A stretch of DNA of 64,000 nucleotides from Pseudoalteromonas amylolytica (GCF_001854605.1 NZ_MKJU01000026.1:197481-261480), one strand, 5' to 3'. Counted from the first letter of the stretch, positions 46,343-55,985 are shown. Notes: a model not told the origin generated them from the letters alone. Numbers and translations: made by a program.

Positions 46343-47725
46343 ATTTCTAAGCTATTTAAATTTTGCAGACAATTGGTTGGCCAAAATAATTCTCAGGCAC
46401 AGCCAATCACCTGCACTGAGCCAAATTTGATCCCGCGCAGTGAGCACAGTATTTCGCGCAAACAATTTAGCCCAAATGCAATCAAAGTACTATATCGCCT
46501 CAAAGATGGCGGTTACGATGCCTATTTGGTAGGTGGTTGTATTCGAGATATTTTGTTAGGTATTGAGCCAAAAGATTTTGATGTGGTTACCAACGCCACA
46601 CCAGAACAAGTTAAAAAGCTGTTTCGTAATTGTCGTTTGATTGGCCGTCGATTCAGGCTGGCACATATTGTGTTTGGCCGCGAAATTATCGAAGTCGCCA
46701 CAATGCGCGGCCATCATCAGGGTCAAGACAGTAAAAACCCTATCAGCCAATCTAGTGAGCATGGGCAACTACTTAGAGACAATGTCTATGGCACGATTGA
46801 AGAGGATGCCGAACGCCGAGATTTCTCTATCAATGCACTTTATTACTCGGTCAAAGATTTTACAATTCATGACTTTGCCAACGGCATTCAAGCTATCAAA
46901 GAGCGCAAAATTGAGCTCATTGGTGACCCTGAAACACGCTATCGCGAAGACCCCGTGCGTATGCTTCGCGCCGTACGTTTTGCAACCAAACTAGATATGC
47001 ATATAGCGCCTGCAACCAAAGCGCCAATCAAGGAGCTAGCAGGACTGCTAAGCAATATTCCTGCTGCAAGGTTGTTCGAAGAAACGCTTAAACTATTTTT
47101 AAACGGTAAAGCTGAGCAAAACTTTCATATGCTGCGCGAGTTTGGCCTGTTTAAACAGCTATTTCCAGCGTTAGATGCCATACTTGAGCAAAGTGAAACG
47201 GGCTTTGAAGCACGCTTCATTGCACAAATGTTTGCCAACACTGACTTACGTATTAATGCTGATAAAAAAGTCACACCTGCATTTGTATATGCGGCTTTAC
47301 TTTGGTTCCCATTGTTACAGCGCAGCGAAAAGCTGCAAAAGCAAGAACAACTCCCCGTTTTTGATGCTTTCGCTCAAGCCATGAATCAGGTGCTTGGTGA
47401 AAATGCCCAGCACATTGCGGTACCAAAACGCTTTACGTTGGGAGCAAGAGATATTTGGCATATTCAGATGCGTCTAGATAAACGCAGTGGGCAGCGCGCC
47501 TATCGTTTAAGTCAGCAGCCTCGCTTTAAAGCCGCTTACGACTTTTTACTGCTACGTGTTGAAAGTGGTGAACAAGAGCAACAGGCATTGGCTGATTGGT
47601 GGACCAATTATCTACAACAAGATGTTAATGGCCAAAAAGAAATGGTTAGAACATTATCTTCTCAAGAGCCAGGAAAGCCTAGACGTCGCCATCGCAGAAA
47701 ACCTAAAAAGAAGTCACCTGAATAA
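46340..47725 (+). CDS. pcnB: Poly(A) polymerase I PcnB
   Basis: PcnB adds 3' poly(A) tails to RNAs and promotes their decay. It has a nucleotidyltransferase domain with YLVGGCIRDILLG and the catalytic KDFDVVTNATP near residue 78, then RRLGRRFRLAHIVFG-like and RRDFSINALYY motifs, and a basic C-terminus (KPRRRHRRKPKKK) for RNA binding. I place the start at ATT 46340, which has a good ribosome binding site and aligns with the E. coli N-terminus IFTRVANFCRKVL. The first conventional alternative, TTG 46373, has no ribosome binding site. The gene overlaps folK by 1 bp. Confidence 0.93.
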   Translation: MISKLFKFCRQLVGQNNSQAQPITCTEPNLIPRSEHSISRKQFSPNAIKVLYRLKDGGYDAYLVGGCIRDILLGIEPKDFDVVTNATPEQVKKLFRNCRLIGRRFRLAHIVFGREIIEVATMRGHHQGQDSKNPISQSSEHGQLLRDNVYGTIEEDAERRDFSINALYYSVKDFTIHDFANGIQAIKERKIELIGDPETRYREDPVRMLRAVRFATKLDMHIAPATKAPIKELAGLLSNIPAARLFEETLKLFLNGKAEQNFHMLREFGLFKQLFPALDAILEQSETGFEARFIAQMFANTDLRINADKKVTPAFVYAALLWFPLLQRSEKLQKQEQLPVFDAFAQAMNQVLGENAQHIAVPKRFTLGARDIWHIQMRLDKRSGQRAYRLSQQPRFKAAYDFLLLRVESGEQEQQALADWWTNYLQQDVNGQKEMVRTLSSQEPGKPRRRHRRKPKKKSPE

Positions 47726-48207
47726 TGGAAACCGTTTTTATTGGCTTAGGTGCAAACCTTAACGACCCAGTATCACAGCTTAAAAATGCAATCAGTGCGC
47801 TTGAGACTTTACCCAACAGCCAGTTAGCATGCTGCTCTCGTTTGTACGGGTCAAAGCCTATGGGCCCACAGGATCAGCCTGATTATATTAATGCCGTGGC
47901 TTGTTTGCATACTGAGTTAGCACCTGAAGCCCTGCTCGACGCGCTGCAAAATATCGAGCAAGAACAAGGCCGAGTTCGTAAAGACGAACGCTGGGGTCCA
48001 CGAACGCTCGACTTAGACATCCTACTCTTTGGTAACGAAGTAATTCAAACTGAACGCTTAACCGTTCCGCATTACGGACTCAGTGACAGAGAGTTTGTGG
48101 TTTATCCATTATTGGAAATTGCACCCGAGTTAGTGCTACCTAACGGTATTAAATTGTCAGATATCTGTGCACAATTACCCTTAAACGACTTAACCCCAAT
48201 AGAATAA
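47725..48207 (+). CDS. folK: 2-amino-4-hydroxy-6-hydroxymethyldihydropteridine pyrophosphokinase FolK
   Basis: FolK transfers pyrophosphate from ATP to hydroxymethyl-dihydropterin in folate synthesis. The 160-residue protein has the N-terminal FIGLGANLNDP, SRLYGSKPMGPQDQPDYINAV, and the signature RWGPRTLDLDILLFG with metal-binding aspartates. Its ATG overlaps the pcnB stop (TAATG). The pcnB-folK-panB-panC order matches E. coli. Confidence 0.97.
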   Translation: METVFIGLGANLNDPVSQLKNAISALETLPNSQLACCSRLYGSKPMGPQDQPDYINAVACLHTELAPEALLDALQNIEQEQGRVRKDERWGPRTLDLDILLFGNEVIQTERLTVPHYGLSDREFVVYPLLEIAPELVLPNGIKLSDICAQLPLNDLTPIE

Positions 48208-48234
48208 CAATTACATTCCATCAAGAGGACTGAA

Positions 48235-49029
48235 ATGGCTAAAGTAACCGTATCAACACTGGCAAAAATGAAACGAGAGCACAATAAAATCACGGCACTA
48301 ACCGCCTATGATGCGAGCTTTGCGAAGTTATTCGATGATAATGGTGTGGATGTTGTGTTAGTTGGTGACTCATTAGGCATGGTACTACAAGGCGCTGATG
48401 ATACGTTAGCTGTAACCAATGCAGACATTGCATATCATACACGTTGCGTCAGAGCGGGTAGCAAAGAGCTATTTGTGGTTGCCGATATGCCCTTTATGAC
48501 GTATGCCAATCCGACCCAAGCGTGCGAAAACGCCGCTGAGCTTATGAGAGCTGGTGCCAACATGGTGAAGCTTGAAGGTGGTGAATGGCTACTGGATAGT
48601 ATTCGTGCATTAACACAGCAAGGGATCCCTGTATGTGGACACCTAGGTCTCACGCCTCAGTCTGTGCATGTTTTTGGTGGATTCAAAATTCAAGGACGAG
48701 GGGATAATCAAGCTGAGCGAATGATTGCCGATGCAAAAGCGCTTGAAAACGCGGGAGCACAGCTACTAGTTGTTGAGTGTATTCCTGCCAGTCTCGCTAA
48801 ACGTATCTCACAAGCGCTAACAATTCCGGTCATCGGCATTGGGGCAGGAAAGGATACCGATGGACAAATTCTCGTGATGCATGATTTAGTGGGTATTTCA
48901 GCAGGCTACATCCCTAAGTTTTCAAAGAACTTTTTGGCCGAAACAGGCAACATGCCAGATGCGGTTAAAAAATACTGCCAAGACGTAAAATCTGGCGCTT
49001 TCCCAACCTCTGAACATGAGTTTAATTAA
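48235..49029 (+). CDS. panB: 3-methyl-2-oxobutanoate hydroxymethyltransferase PanB
   Basis: PanB makes ketopantoate from ketoisovalerate and methylene-THF in pantothenate synthesis. The 264-residue protein has [35 protein letters not shown], the metal-site Asp residues, and [14 protein letters not shown] with catalytic Glu. A strong AAGAGGA ribosome binding site is present. It overlaps panC by one base. Confidence 0.98.
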   Translation: MAKVTVSTLAKMKREHNKITALTAYDASFAKLFDDNGVDVVLVGDSLGMVLQGADDTLAVTNADIAYHTRCVRAGSKELFVVADMPFMTYANPTQACENAAELMRAGANMVKLEGGEWLLDSIRALTQQGIPVCGHLGLTPQSVHVFGGFKIQGRGDNQAERMIADAKALENAGAQLLVVECIPASLAKRISQALTIPVIGIGAGKDTDGQILVMHDLVGISAGYIPKFSKNFLAETGNMPDAVKKYCQDVKSGAFPTSEHEFN

Positions 49030-49877
49030 TGCAATCCGTTTCTGAAATTAAATCATTACGCAGTCAAATTAAAGCGTGGCGTCAACAAGGTTTGAGCATC
49101 GCATTTGTGCCAACTATGGGAAATTTGCACAATGGGCATTTTTCTTTAGTCGAAAAGGCAAAAACCCTAGCAGACAAAGTCGTGGTGAGCATATTTGTCA
49201 ATCCGATGCAATTTGGCGCATCAGAAGATTTAGACAGCTATCCAAGAACATTGGATGAAGATAAACAAGGTTTAGCTGAACTTGGCACTGATTTAGTCTT
49301 CACACCTAGTGTTGAAGCAATCTATCCAAACGGCTTGGCTGCACAAAGTTATGTAGACGTTCCAGGTGTCTCTATGGGTTATTGTGGTGGCACTCGCCCT
49401 GGGCACTTCAAAGGCGTTGCAACGGTTGTCACTAAGTTATTTAATATGGTGCAGCCTGATTTTGCTTGTTTTGGAGAGAAAGACTATCAGCAACTGCAAG
49501 TGATCAAAACCATGGTCCGAGACTTGTCTATTCCTATTGAAATAGTTGGTGTGCCAACACAGCGAGAAGTAAGCGGGTTAGCTATGAGTTCTCGTAACGG
49601 ATATTTAAGCGCCGACGAAAAAGATACCGCGAAAGTACTTTTTCAAACGCTGAGCGATGCAGCAAAAATGCTAGCATCTGGCAACAAAGATTTTGCAGAT
49701 ATCGAACAACAAGCAAAATCACAATTACTTAAAAATGGTTTAACGCCCGATTACTTTGCCATAGCCAATGCCATCACTTTAAAACCTGCTACACTGAAAG
49801 ATCAACAACTTGTCATATTGGCGGCTGCATTTTTGGGTAAAGTAAGACTCATTGATAACTTACAGGTCAGCCTTTAA
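49029..49877 (+). CDS. panC: Pantothenate synthetase PanC
   Basis: PanC condenses pantoate and beta-alanine with ATP. The 282-residue protein has the ATP-binding [15 protein letters not shown] (HIGH-like), [35 protein letters not shown] and the KMSKS-like MSSRNGYLS. It starts at ATG 49029 overlapping the panB stop. No panD is nearby. Confidence 0.98.
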   Translation: MQSVSEIKSLRSQIKAWRQQGLSIAFVPTMGNLHNGHFSLVEKAKTLADKVVVSIFVNPMQFGASEDLDSYPRTLDEDKQGLAELGTDLVFTPSVEAIYPNGLAAQSYVDVPGVSMGYCGGTRPGHFKGVATVVTKLFNMVQPDFACFGEKDYQQLQVIKTMVRDLSIPIEIVGVPTQREVSGLAMSSRNGYLSADEKDTAKVLFQTLSDAAKMLASGNKDFADIEQQAKSQLLKNGLTPDYFAIANAITLKPATLKDQQLVILAAAFLGKVRLIDNLQVSL

Positions 49878-49890
49878 AAAAGGAAATGCC

Positions 49891-50118
49891 ATGAAAGTAT
49901 TCACCACAGTGATAGCACTGCTATTAATAAGCGGTTGCCAAACAAATACGTCGGCTGAACTCAATGCTTGCGCTCAACAAAATTTTCAATGTGAAGCACA
50001 GTGTGAGCGTGTGGCTCCCAAGGATACCTTGTCAGCTCAAGTATGCAGTGGTGAATGCACCGATGAGTTTAACAGTTGCAAGTCACAGGCTGAGCAGTTA
50101 ACCAAACGGACAAATTAG
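49891..50118 (+). CDS. Small cysteine-rich predicted lipoprotein
   Basis: This 75-residue product has a lipoprotein signal peptide (MKVFTTVIALLLISGC, Cys at 16) and a short mature part with six further cysteines in a CxxxxxxCxxxC...CxxxCxxxxxxC pattern, suggesting disulfide bonding. It starts at ATG 49891 after AAAAGGAAA; an upstream start inside panC is unlikely. It is 13 bp after panC and followed by a terminator, so it is probably the last gene of that operon. Family and function not recognised. Confidence 0.75.
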   Translation: MKVFTTVIALLLISGCQTNTSAELNACAQQNFQCEAQCERVAPKDTLSAQVCSGECTDEFNSCKSQAEQLTKRTN

Positions 50119-50126
50119 CATTCCAG

Positions 50127-50148
50127 AGCGGCCAATGAGCCGCTTTTT
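50127..50148 (+). terminator. Terminator after the small lipoprotein gene
   Basis: AGCGGC, loop CAATGA, GCCGCT and TTTT; ends the pcnB-panC operon. Confidence 0.85.
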
Positions 50149-50189
50149 CGTCTTTAACGCTAATCCAATCTACTCTAACCGTTACAAAT

Positions 50190-50219
50190 AAAAAAACGGC
50201 CCCTTTATAGGAGCCGTTC
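50190..50219 (-). terminator. Terminator after pstS
   Basis: AACGGCCCC (50195-50203) pairs with GGAGCCGTT (50211-50219) with one mismatch; on the - strand a T run follows (the A run at 50188-50196). Confidence 0.8.
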
Positions 50220-50269
50220 TAGCTATATGAGCACATCAGCAGTCCGAAGTCAGACTGCATTAATTCTAT

Positions 50270-51238
50270 TTATAGAAGTCCTAGCTTCTTAAGCTCCGCA
50301 TTTGCCATATTTGCAGATAAAGGAACATAACCATCTTTTTCTACAATCTTCTGACCGTCTTTTGACAACACCATTTTTAAGAACTCAGCTTCGATTGGTG
50401 CTAATGGCTTATTAGGGTGCTTGTTCACGTATAGATATAAAAAGCGAGAAAGTGGGTACTTACCTTGCGCTACATTTTCTAATGTTGCATCAACAAAGTT
50501 TGTGCCTTTTTTCGCCAGCGGTACAGTACGTACACCAGACGTTTTATAACCAATACCTGAGTAACCAATCGCATTCACAGAAGAAGAGATTGACTGTACA
50601 ACAGATGCCGAGCCTGGCTGCTCATTTACGTTGTTACGGAAGTCACCTTTACAAAGCGCTTTCTTCTTAAAGTAGCCATATGTACCAGATACTGAGTTAC
50701 GACCATATAACTGAACATCTTTTGCAGCCCAGTCGCCCGTTAGGCCAACATCGCTCCAACGTGTTACTTCCTCTGTTGCACCACACTTACGCGTTGACGA
50801 GAAAATCGCATCAACTTGATCAATACGTAAGCCTTCAATTGGGTTATCTTTGTGTACAAATACCGCTAATGCGTCAATAGCTACACGTACTTCTGTTGGC
50901 TTGTATCCATAACGTTTTTCAAACGCTTCGATTTCTTTAGACTTCATTTTACGGCTCATTGGGCCGAAGTTTGCGGTTGCTTCCGTTAACGCCGGAGGAG
51001 CTGTTGAAGAGCCCGCTGCTTGAATTTGAATATTTACATTTGGGTAGATACGTTTGTACTCTTCCGCCCAAAACGTCATCATGTTAGCAAGCGTATCTGA
51101 CCCCACAGAAGAGAAGTTACCTGAGATCCCGCTGGTTTTAGTGTACTCTGGAAGGTTTTTATCCAACGCAGAAACTTGTGTTGAAACTAAGGTTGTTACA
51201 GCCACACCCATTGCGGCAACTAAGCTTTTAAATTTCAT
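50270..51238 (-). CDS. pstS: Phosphate-binding periplasmic protein PstS
   Basis: PstS is the periplasmic phosphate receptor of the Pst ABC transporter. The 322-residue protein has a signal peptide ([24 protein letters not shown]) and the phosphate-contact regions [46 protein letters not shown] and [16 protein letters not shown] terminator follows directly, so pstCAB are not in this operon here. It lies 77 bp after phoR with a Pho box in the phoR 3' end. Confidence 0.95.
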   Translation of the reverse strand: MKFKSLVAAMGVAVTTLVSTQVSALDKNLPEYTKTSGISGNFSSVGSDTLANMMTFWAEEYKRIYPNVNIQIQAAGSSTAPPALTEATANFGPMSRKMKSKEIEAFEKRYGYKPTEVRVAIDALAVFVHKDNPIEGLRIDQVDAIFSSTRKCGATEEVTRWSDVGLTGDWAAKDVQLYGRNSVSGTYGYFKKKALCKGDFRNNVNEQPGSASVVQSISSSVNAIGYSGIGYKTSGVRTVPLAKKGTNFVDATLENVAQGKYPLSRFLYLYVNKHPNKPLAPIEAEFLKMVLSKDGQKIVEKDGYVPLSANMANAELKKLGLL

Positions 51239-51315
51239 TGGGGTTACTCCAATTGTTCGTCCCAGTTAAATAACGCAGACTATATTGCAGTCATTCGATG
51301 ACAGAAAAATTACTC

Positions 51316-52647
51316 TTAAATGACACTTTTGTGACTTTCACTGTTTGTCATAAAAGCGAGTTTATTTTTAGGAAAGGCAAATGAAAAACATGACCCTTCA
51401 CCCACAGTACTTGATATCTCGAGTGTAGAATCATGACGCGTTAGAACATGCTTGGTAATTGCAAGGCCTAGACCTGAACCGCCCGTTTTCCGACTGCGCG
51501 CCTTATCCACTCGATAAAAACGCTCAGTGAGCCGATGAATATGTTCAGGGGCAATACCGTCACCATTATCAATGACTGAGAACCTTGGCTTCCCGTCTTT
51601 ATCATATTGCCAATTTACTTCTACACACCCGTTCGGTTTGGTATAGTGAATGGCATTGAAAACCAGATTCGAAAACGCACTTCGTAGCTCATCAGCTGAG
51701 CCGACGATATCAAGTGATTTATCCACATTGAAAGTGAGTTGATGGTGCTTGTCTTGATTGAGCGACTTTGCTTCTGTTTCAATCAATGCCAGCATAGCTG
51801 GCACATCAACAGGTTTGTCTTTTTCCTGCTTACGTGCACTCTCAATGCGCGACAATGACAGTAACTGGTTGACTAGAGCATCCATGCGCTTACACTGTTC
51901 AATCATAGTAAAGTGCGCTTTATTCCACATACTTGGCGGTGGCAGATTGTCACTATCAAGCATTTCAAGATAGCCAGTTACCACTGTTAAAGGTGTTCTT
52001 AGCTCATGTGAAACGTTGGCGACAAAGTCTTTGCGCATTTGCTCTAGCTGTTTTAAACGCGTGATATCTCGCACAACCATCATCAACTGCTCAGCATAAG
52101 GCATAACCCTGAACTCTAAAACTTGCTCACTGACATGTCCAGAATCAAGCTCAAGCGGCTCATCAAAATTTTGACCTTGCATGTACTTTACAAACTTGGG
52201 ATCACGGATCAAGTTATCTAAACGTTGCCCATGATCCGTAGGCCACTGTAAGCCAAGCACCTTTAACGCTAATTGGTTGCACCAAACGATGCTTAAATCT
52301 TGTTGTAGTACCACCACAGCATCGGGCACCGCTTCCGCGCCTTCACGAAAACGGCGAATTAACTCCGCCAACTCGTTGCGCTTTTTTCGGTTTCGGTGTT
52401 GTAAGTGGTAGATCCCTTCAAAGATCTGCTCCCATGCTCCCTCACCTTCTGGTGGGTTAAAACTACGTTGGTTGAGTAACCAATCGCTGAGGCGATAAAG
52501 TTGATGATAGTGCCACAATAACAATGAGATGGAGCCGATAAAAAGAAGAACGAACGGTGCTCCAATTAGAATACCAATCAAAGTTAAAGGCAGAAAATAC
52601 AAAAACAGGCGTTTAAACAACGCCTGTTTATTTATCACTCGGTACAT
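51316..52647 (-). CDS. phoR: Phosphate regulon sensor histidine kinase PhoR
   Basis: PhoR phosphorylates PhoB when phosphate is scarce. The 443-residue protein has N-terminal membrane helices (LFLYFLPLTLIGILIGAPFVLLFIGSI), a cytoplasmic linker, a PAS domain (about 95-195), the H-box ANVSHELRTPLTVVTGYLEML near 213, and N/G boxes (NLVFNAIHYT; DNGDGIAPEH; GGSGLGLAITKH). It lies 36 bp after phoB in one operon. Its last codons form part of the Pho box of pstS. Confidence 0.96.
   Translation of the reverse strand: MYRVINKQALFKRLFLYFLPLTLIGILIGAPFVLLFIGSISLLLWHYHQLYRLSDWLLNQRSFNPPEGEGAWEQIFEGIYHLQHRNRKKRNELAELIRRFREGAEAVPDAVVVLQQDLSIVWCNQLALKVLGLQWPTDHGQRLDNLIRDPKFVKYMQGQNFDEPLELDSGHVSEQVLEFRVMPYAEQLMMVVRDITRLKQLEQMRKDFVANVSHELRTPLTVVTGYLEMLDSDNLPPPSMWNKAHFTMIEQCKRMDALVNQLLSLSRIESARKQEKDKPVDVPAMLALIETEAKSLNQDKHHQLTFNVDKSLDIVGSADELRSAFSNLVFNAIHYTKPNGCVEVNWQYDKDGKPRFSVIDNGDGIAPEHIHRLTERFYRVDKARSRKTGGSGLGLAITKHVLTRHDSTLEISSTVGEGSCFSFAFPKNKLAFMTNSESHKSVI
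51319..51337 (-). promoter_or_regulatory. Pho box for pstS, inside the end of phoR
   Basis: On the - strand AAGTCACAAAAGTGTCATT gives two GTCA cores 11 bp apart, matching the PhoB direct-repeat pattern (TGTCA repeated every 11 bp). It covers the last phoR codons and stop. The pstS start is about 80 bp downstream. Confidence 0.6.
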
Positions 52648-52683
52648 ATATGATCGTATCCTAACACTACTAGGCTACCGTAT

Positions 52684-53373
52684 TTATAGCTTGCTAGAAA
52701 AACGATAGCCAGCTCCACGTACAGTTTGTACTAGTCTATCGTGGCCAAGTGGCGCAATCGCTTTACGTAAACGACGAATATGTACATCCACGGTTCTGTC
52801 TTCAACGTACACATTAGTTCCCCAAACATGATCTAATAACTGTTCACGACTATAAACGCGTTCAGGGTGTGTCATAAAGAAGTGTAATAAGCGAAACTCT
52901 GTTGGTCCCATATCCAGCTCACTGCCAGCAGATGTTACTCTATGTGAAATTGGGTCTAAACGTAAGCCATGAACTTCTATTGCCTCTTCCAATGATGTTG
53001 GCGATACACGGCGGATCACAGCTTTGATCCTTGCCATCAGTTCTTTTGGTGAGAAAGGTTTAGTAACATAATCATCAGCACCCACTTCAAGTCCCTTAAC
53101 TTTATCTTCTTCTTCTCCGCGGGCTGTCAGCATGATAATAGGGATCTGACGTGTATATTCGCTCTGCTTGAATTTTTTAGCAATTTGAATACCGCTGCCA
53201 CCAGGTAGCATCCAGTCGAGTAATACCATATCAGGATAAGGTTCTACCATCGCGGCGATTGCCGAATCATAATCCTCAGCTTCAATTGCTTGAAAACCAT
53301 TTTGCTCTAAAACAAACACCAGCATTTCTCTGATAGGTGCTTCATCATCAACTACAAGTACTTTACGTGACAT
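52684..53373 (-). CDS. phoB: Phosphate regulon response regulator PhoB
   Basis: PhoB is the OmpR-type activator of the Pho regulon. The 229-residue protein begins [18 protein letters not shown], close to E. coli, with phospho-acceptor D53 in [10 protein letters not shown] and the DNA-binding winged helix ([54 protein letters not shown]). I start at ATG 53373; an in-frame ATG at 53409 would add 12 non-conserved residues and lies only 15 bp from the Pho box. Confidence 0.97.
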   Translation of the reverse strand: MSRKVLVVDDEAPIREMLVFVLEQNGFQAIEAEDYDSAIAAMVEPYPDMVLLDWMLPGGSGIQIAKKFKQSEYTRQIPIIMLTARGEEEDKVKGLEVGADDYVTKPFSPKELMARIKAVIRRVSPTSLEEAIEVHGLRLDPISHRVTSAGSELDMGPTEFRLLHFFMTHPERVYSREQLLDHVWGTNVYVEDRTVDVHIRRLRKAIAPLGHDRLVQTVRGAGYRFSSKL

Positions 53374-53423
53374 CCCAATGTTCTCTTTCATTACCGAAGT
53401 TGCTGTCATTATTATGACTTAGT

Positions 53424-53441
53424 GTGACAGTTTTATGAAAC
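53424..53441 (-). promoter_or_regulatory. Pho box upstream of phoB
   Basis: On the - strand GTTTCATAAAACTGTCAC matches the Pho box consensus (CTGTCATAAAWCTGTCAY) at 16 of 18 positions. It lies 51-68 bp before the phoB start, the expected distance for autoregulation. Confidence 0.85.
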
Positions 53442-53551
53442 TGTATCTTGGAATTTAAAAAGCATACAAAAAAAATGCGATATTATTTTACCACATGATT
53501 TTTTGTATACTATTGATGTTACAGGATTATTTAAAAAATCATAATATTCAG

Positions 53552-54502
53552 CTAAAAATCGTAACGTAATGTCAATGCCATATGTTCTTGGTCTGGCGTG
53601 TTGTCTAAGTTAAATTGTGAGTACCAAAAATACATACGTGCTTGCTTAGACAGGCTTTTTTCTACCCCAACTGATGTTGCGTTCCCTGCATCAGCAAGCT
53701 TGCCACTTGCACCATCTGAATCTTGATATTGAGCCAATAGTTTATAGCTATCAATTTTGTATGAGGCACTCACTATATAACTATCTATCTTTTCGTCACT
53801 ATCTATTTTTTCACTTTGCTGATACATACCACCCACAGTGGCATTGCCAAGCCTCCCTTGCACGGTTACCCGGTTGATGTCTTGCCCTGCCACTTCGTTA
53901 TCATGAGCAACACTGATGTAAATCGGCGTATTTTTGAGCTTGCTATCACCATACATACCCGCTATAGATAGGCCCGCTTCACCGTTTTGCTTACTGTTGT
54001 CCTCGGCAATATAACTGACAACAAACTTCATGTGATTCAACTCAGGGGTAGTATATTGAATGGTGTCACCGAGACGATTTTCTCCAGCAAAAAGTACTTT
54101 AATATCAGCTTCAAAGTCATTCATCATATCAATACTACCCTGCGACTTTTTGACCGCAGTATCATCTCGACCAATCAAAACTTGCCCAAAGCTGCCTTTA
54201 ACACCAACGTACTGAGAACGTGCGGTAATATTTTCTCCGCTTTTACCATCTTTGTCGTTATCAGCAGGATTTACTTCAAATTCGTACTTAAAAAAAGCTT
54301 GTAGCCCATCGCTCACCTGTGTTTGGCCTTTAACCCCTAATCTAGAAGAGTAGCTTTCAATGCTTGTTTCTGAATCGTCTGCAACATCGCTATATTGCAA
54401 CCCAGCATGAACGCGACCATACACTTTCACTTCTTCTGCACTAACAACGCCGGAAGCAATCAGCAGTAATGGACCTAAAATTGTTAACTTATATGTTTTC
54501 AT
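53552..54502 (-). CDS. Gram-negative outer-membrane porin
   Basis: This 316-residue protein has a signal peptide (MKTYKLTILGPLLLIASGVVSA), then the porin opening EEVKVYGRVHAGLQYSD, a run of amphipathic beta strands, RSQYVGVKGSFGQVLIGRDDTAV (the L3-side signature of general porins), and a terminal ALTLRYDF ending in Phe as needed for BAM recognition. It is a 16-stranded, OmpC/Porin_4-type trimeric porin. I start at ATG 54502. It lies upstream of phoBR on the same strand, so phosphate control is possible, but I find no clear Pho box before it. Confidence 0.93.
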   Translation of the reverse strand: MKTYKLTILGPLLLIASGVVSAEEVKVYGRVHAGLQYSDVADDSETSIESYSSRLGVKGQTQVSDGLQAFFKYEFEVNPADNDKDGKSGENITARSQYVGVKGSFGQVLIGRDDTAVKKSQGSIDMMNDFEADIKVLFAGENRLGDTIQYTTPELNHMKFVVSYIAEDNSKQNGEAGLSIAGMYGDSKLKNTPIYISVAHDNEVAGQDINRVTVQGRLGNATVGGMYQQSEKIDSDEKIDSYIVSASYKIDSYKLLAQYQDSDGASGKLADAGNATSVGVEKSLSKQARMYFWYSQFNLDNTPDQEHMALTLRYDF

Positions 54503-54580
54503 TTTTAGCGCAGCCTTAGTCAATGGTGATAGTTCATATCCCTGAACAATGGACTCATTATCACGAGCGGTAATATAAAA

Positions 54581-54593
54581 ATTAGCTGCTAAT
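54581..54593. promoter_or_regulatory. Inverted repeat upstream of the porin gene
   Basis: ATTAGC-T-GCTAAT is a perfect 13-bp palindrome about 80 bp before the porin start; possible operator. Confidence 0.3.
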
Positions 54594-54619
54594 TATGGGA
54601 GATCAAGAAATATATAAAC

Positions 54620-54872
54620 TTGGGATCAAATTTGTACTAAGTAAGGAGTTTGGGATCAAATTCTTACCAACTTGATCCTGCTTGGGATCAATATTTTACT
54701 AGCCTGAGACAAAAAATTACCTTTACAGCCATAGAATTAGCTATTTTTTATGCAAATAACAATACAATACCGATCATATGGCACAGAGCTAGTAAAAACC
54801 TGATCCCAAGCCCCGCTACTCAATAACACATTGATCTTTAAATATGATCGGATAGTAAAATAGTGATCCAAA
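54620..54872. repeat. Cluster of five 21-bp repeats between the porin gene and fba
   Basis: This 418-bp gap (54503-54920) holds three forward copies of a 21-bp unit (54620-54640, 54650-54670, 54682-54702, spaced 30 and 32 bp) and two inverted copies (54789-54809, 54852-54872). The consensus is TTGGGATCA, three or four variable bases, then TTTTACTAG or similar. The third copy and the first inverted one extend to 24 bp, with 21 of 24 bases identical. No gene is visible in the gap. Confidence 0.8.
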
Positions 54873-54899
54873 AAAAAGCCTCAAATGAGGCTTTTTTTT
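54870..54899. terminator. Terminator after fba (bidirectional)
   Basis: A run of A, GCCTCA (54878-54883), AA, TGAGGC (54886-54891), then a run of T. It would end the epd-pgk-fba transcript and also transcripts from the other side. Confidence 0.9.
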
Positions 54900-54920
54900 A
54901 ACTTAGAGCAGACTTAGTTA

Positions 54921-55985
54921 TTATTTGATCTGAGCGTTCAACTCACCAGATAAATATTTTAAGTGCATATCATCTAAAGAAATAGGCTTGATCTTACTCG
55001 CATTGCCTGCCGTGCCAAACGCTTGATAACGATCGATACAGATCTCTGTCATCGCTTTTGTCGCTTCAGCTAAGAACTTACGAGGATCGAAGTTAGCAGG
55101 GTTATGAGCTAGATGACGACGAATAGCACCCGTTGATGCTAAACGTAGATCCGTATCAATATTGACCTTACGTACGCCGTGCTTGATCCCTTCAACGATT
55201 TGCTCAACTGGCACACCGTAAGTTTCTGGAATTTCTCCGCCATATTCGTTGATCACAGCCAACCAGTCCTGCGGTACTGAAGACGAACCATGCATTACTA
55301 AGTGTGTATTTGGGATACGCGCGTGGATCTCTTTGATACGATCAATAGCCAAAATATCACCCGTTGGTGGACGCGTAAATTTGTATGCACCGTGTGATGT
55401 ACCGCATGCAATTGCAAGCGCATCTACGCCTGTTTTGCTTACAAAATCAGCAGCCTCTTCTGGGTCTGTTAGTAGCTGGTCGTGAGATAGCTTACCTACC
55501 GCACCAATACCATCTTCTTCACCTGCTTCACCTGTTTCCAAAGAACCTAACACACCTAGTTCACCTTCAACAGAAACACCACAAGCGTGCGCCATTTCAA
55601 CTGTACGGCGTGTCACATCAACATTATATTCATAGCTTGAAGGTGTTTTGCCGTCATCTAATAACGAGCCGTCCATCATTACCGATGAGAACCCTAGTTG
55701 AATTGAGCGTTGGCAAACGGCAGGAGATGTACCGTGATCCTGATGCATAACGACTGGAATGTGTGGCCACTCTTCAATCGCAGCAAGGATCATGTGGCGT
55801 ATAAACGGTGCACCAGCATAGGCACGAGCACCCGCAGAACCTTGTACAATCACAGGGCTGTTTGTTTTGTCAGCCGCTTCCATGATCGCACGCATTTGTT
55901 CCTGGTTGTTTACGTTAAAAGCTGGAACGCCATAACCATGCTCAGCAGCATGATCTAGAAGTTGACGCATACTGATTAAAGCCAT
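54921..55985 (-). CDS. fba: Class II fructose-bisphosphate aldolase
   Basis: This zinc enzyme splits fructose-1,6-bisphosphate in glycolysis and works in reverse in gluconeogenesis. The 354-residue protein has the metal ligands in [26 protein letters not shown] and the [10 protein letters not shown] segment, and the phosphate-binding [10 protein letters not shown] and [11 protein letters not shown]. It is the Calvin-type subgroup of class II aldolase rather than the E. coli FbaA subgroup. It ends the epd-pgk-fba operon. Confidence 0.96.
   Translation of the reverse strand: MALISMRQLLDHAAEHGYGVPAFNVNNQEQMRAIMEAADKTNSPVIVQGSAGARAYAGAPFIRHMILAAIEEWPHIPVVMHQDHGTSPAVCQRSIQLGFSSVMMDGSLLDDGKTPSSYEYNVDVTRRTVEMAHACGVSVEGELGVLGSLETGEAGEEDGIGAVGKLSHDQLLTDPEEAADFVSKTGVDALAIACGTSHGAYKFTRPPTGDILAIDRIKEIHARIPNTHLVMHGSSSVPQDWLAVINEYGGEIPETYGVPVEQIVEGIKHGVRKVNIDTDLRLASTGAIRRHLAHNPANFDPRKFLAEATKAMTEICIDRYQAFGTAGNASKIKPISLDDMHLKYLSGELNAQIK

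Noticed and set aside
54503-54620. Pho box before the porin
   Set aside because: No pair of TGTCA cores spaced by 11 bp was found on either strand.
54620-54872. Tn7-like transposon ends (multiple transposase-binding repeats)
   Set aside because: There is no transposase gene, the two orientations are only 86 bp apart, and no target duplication was found.
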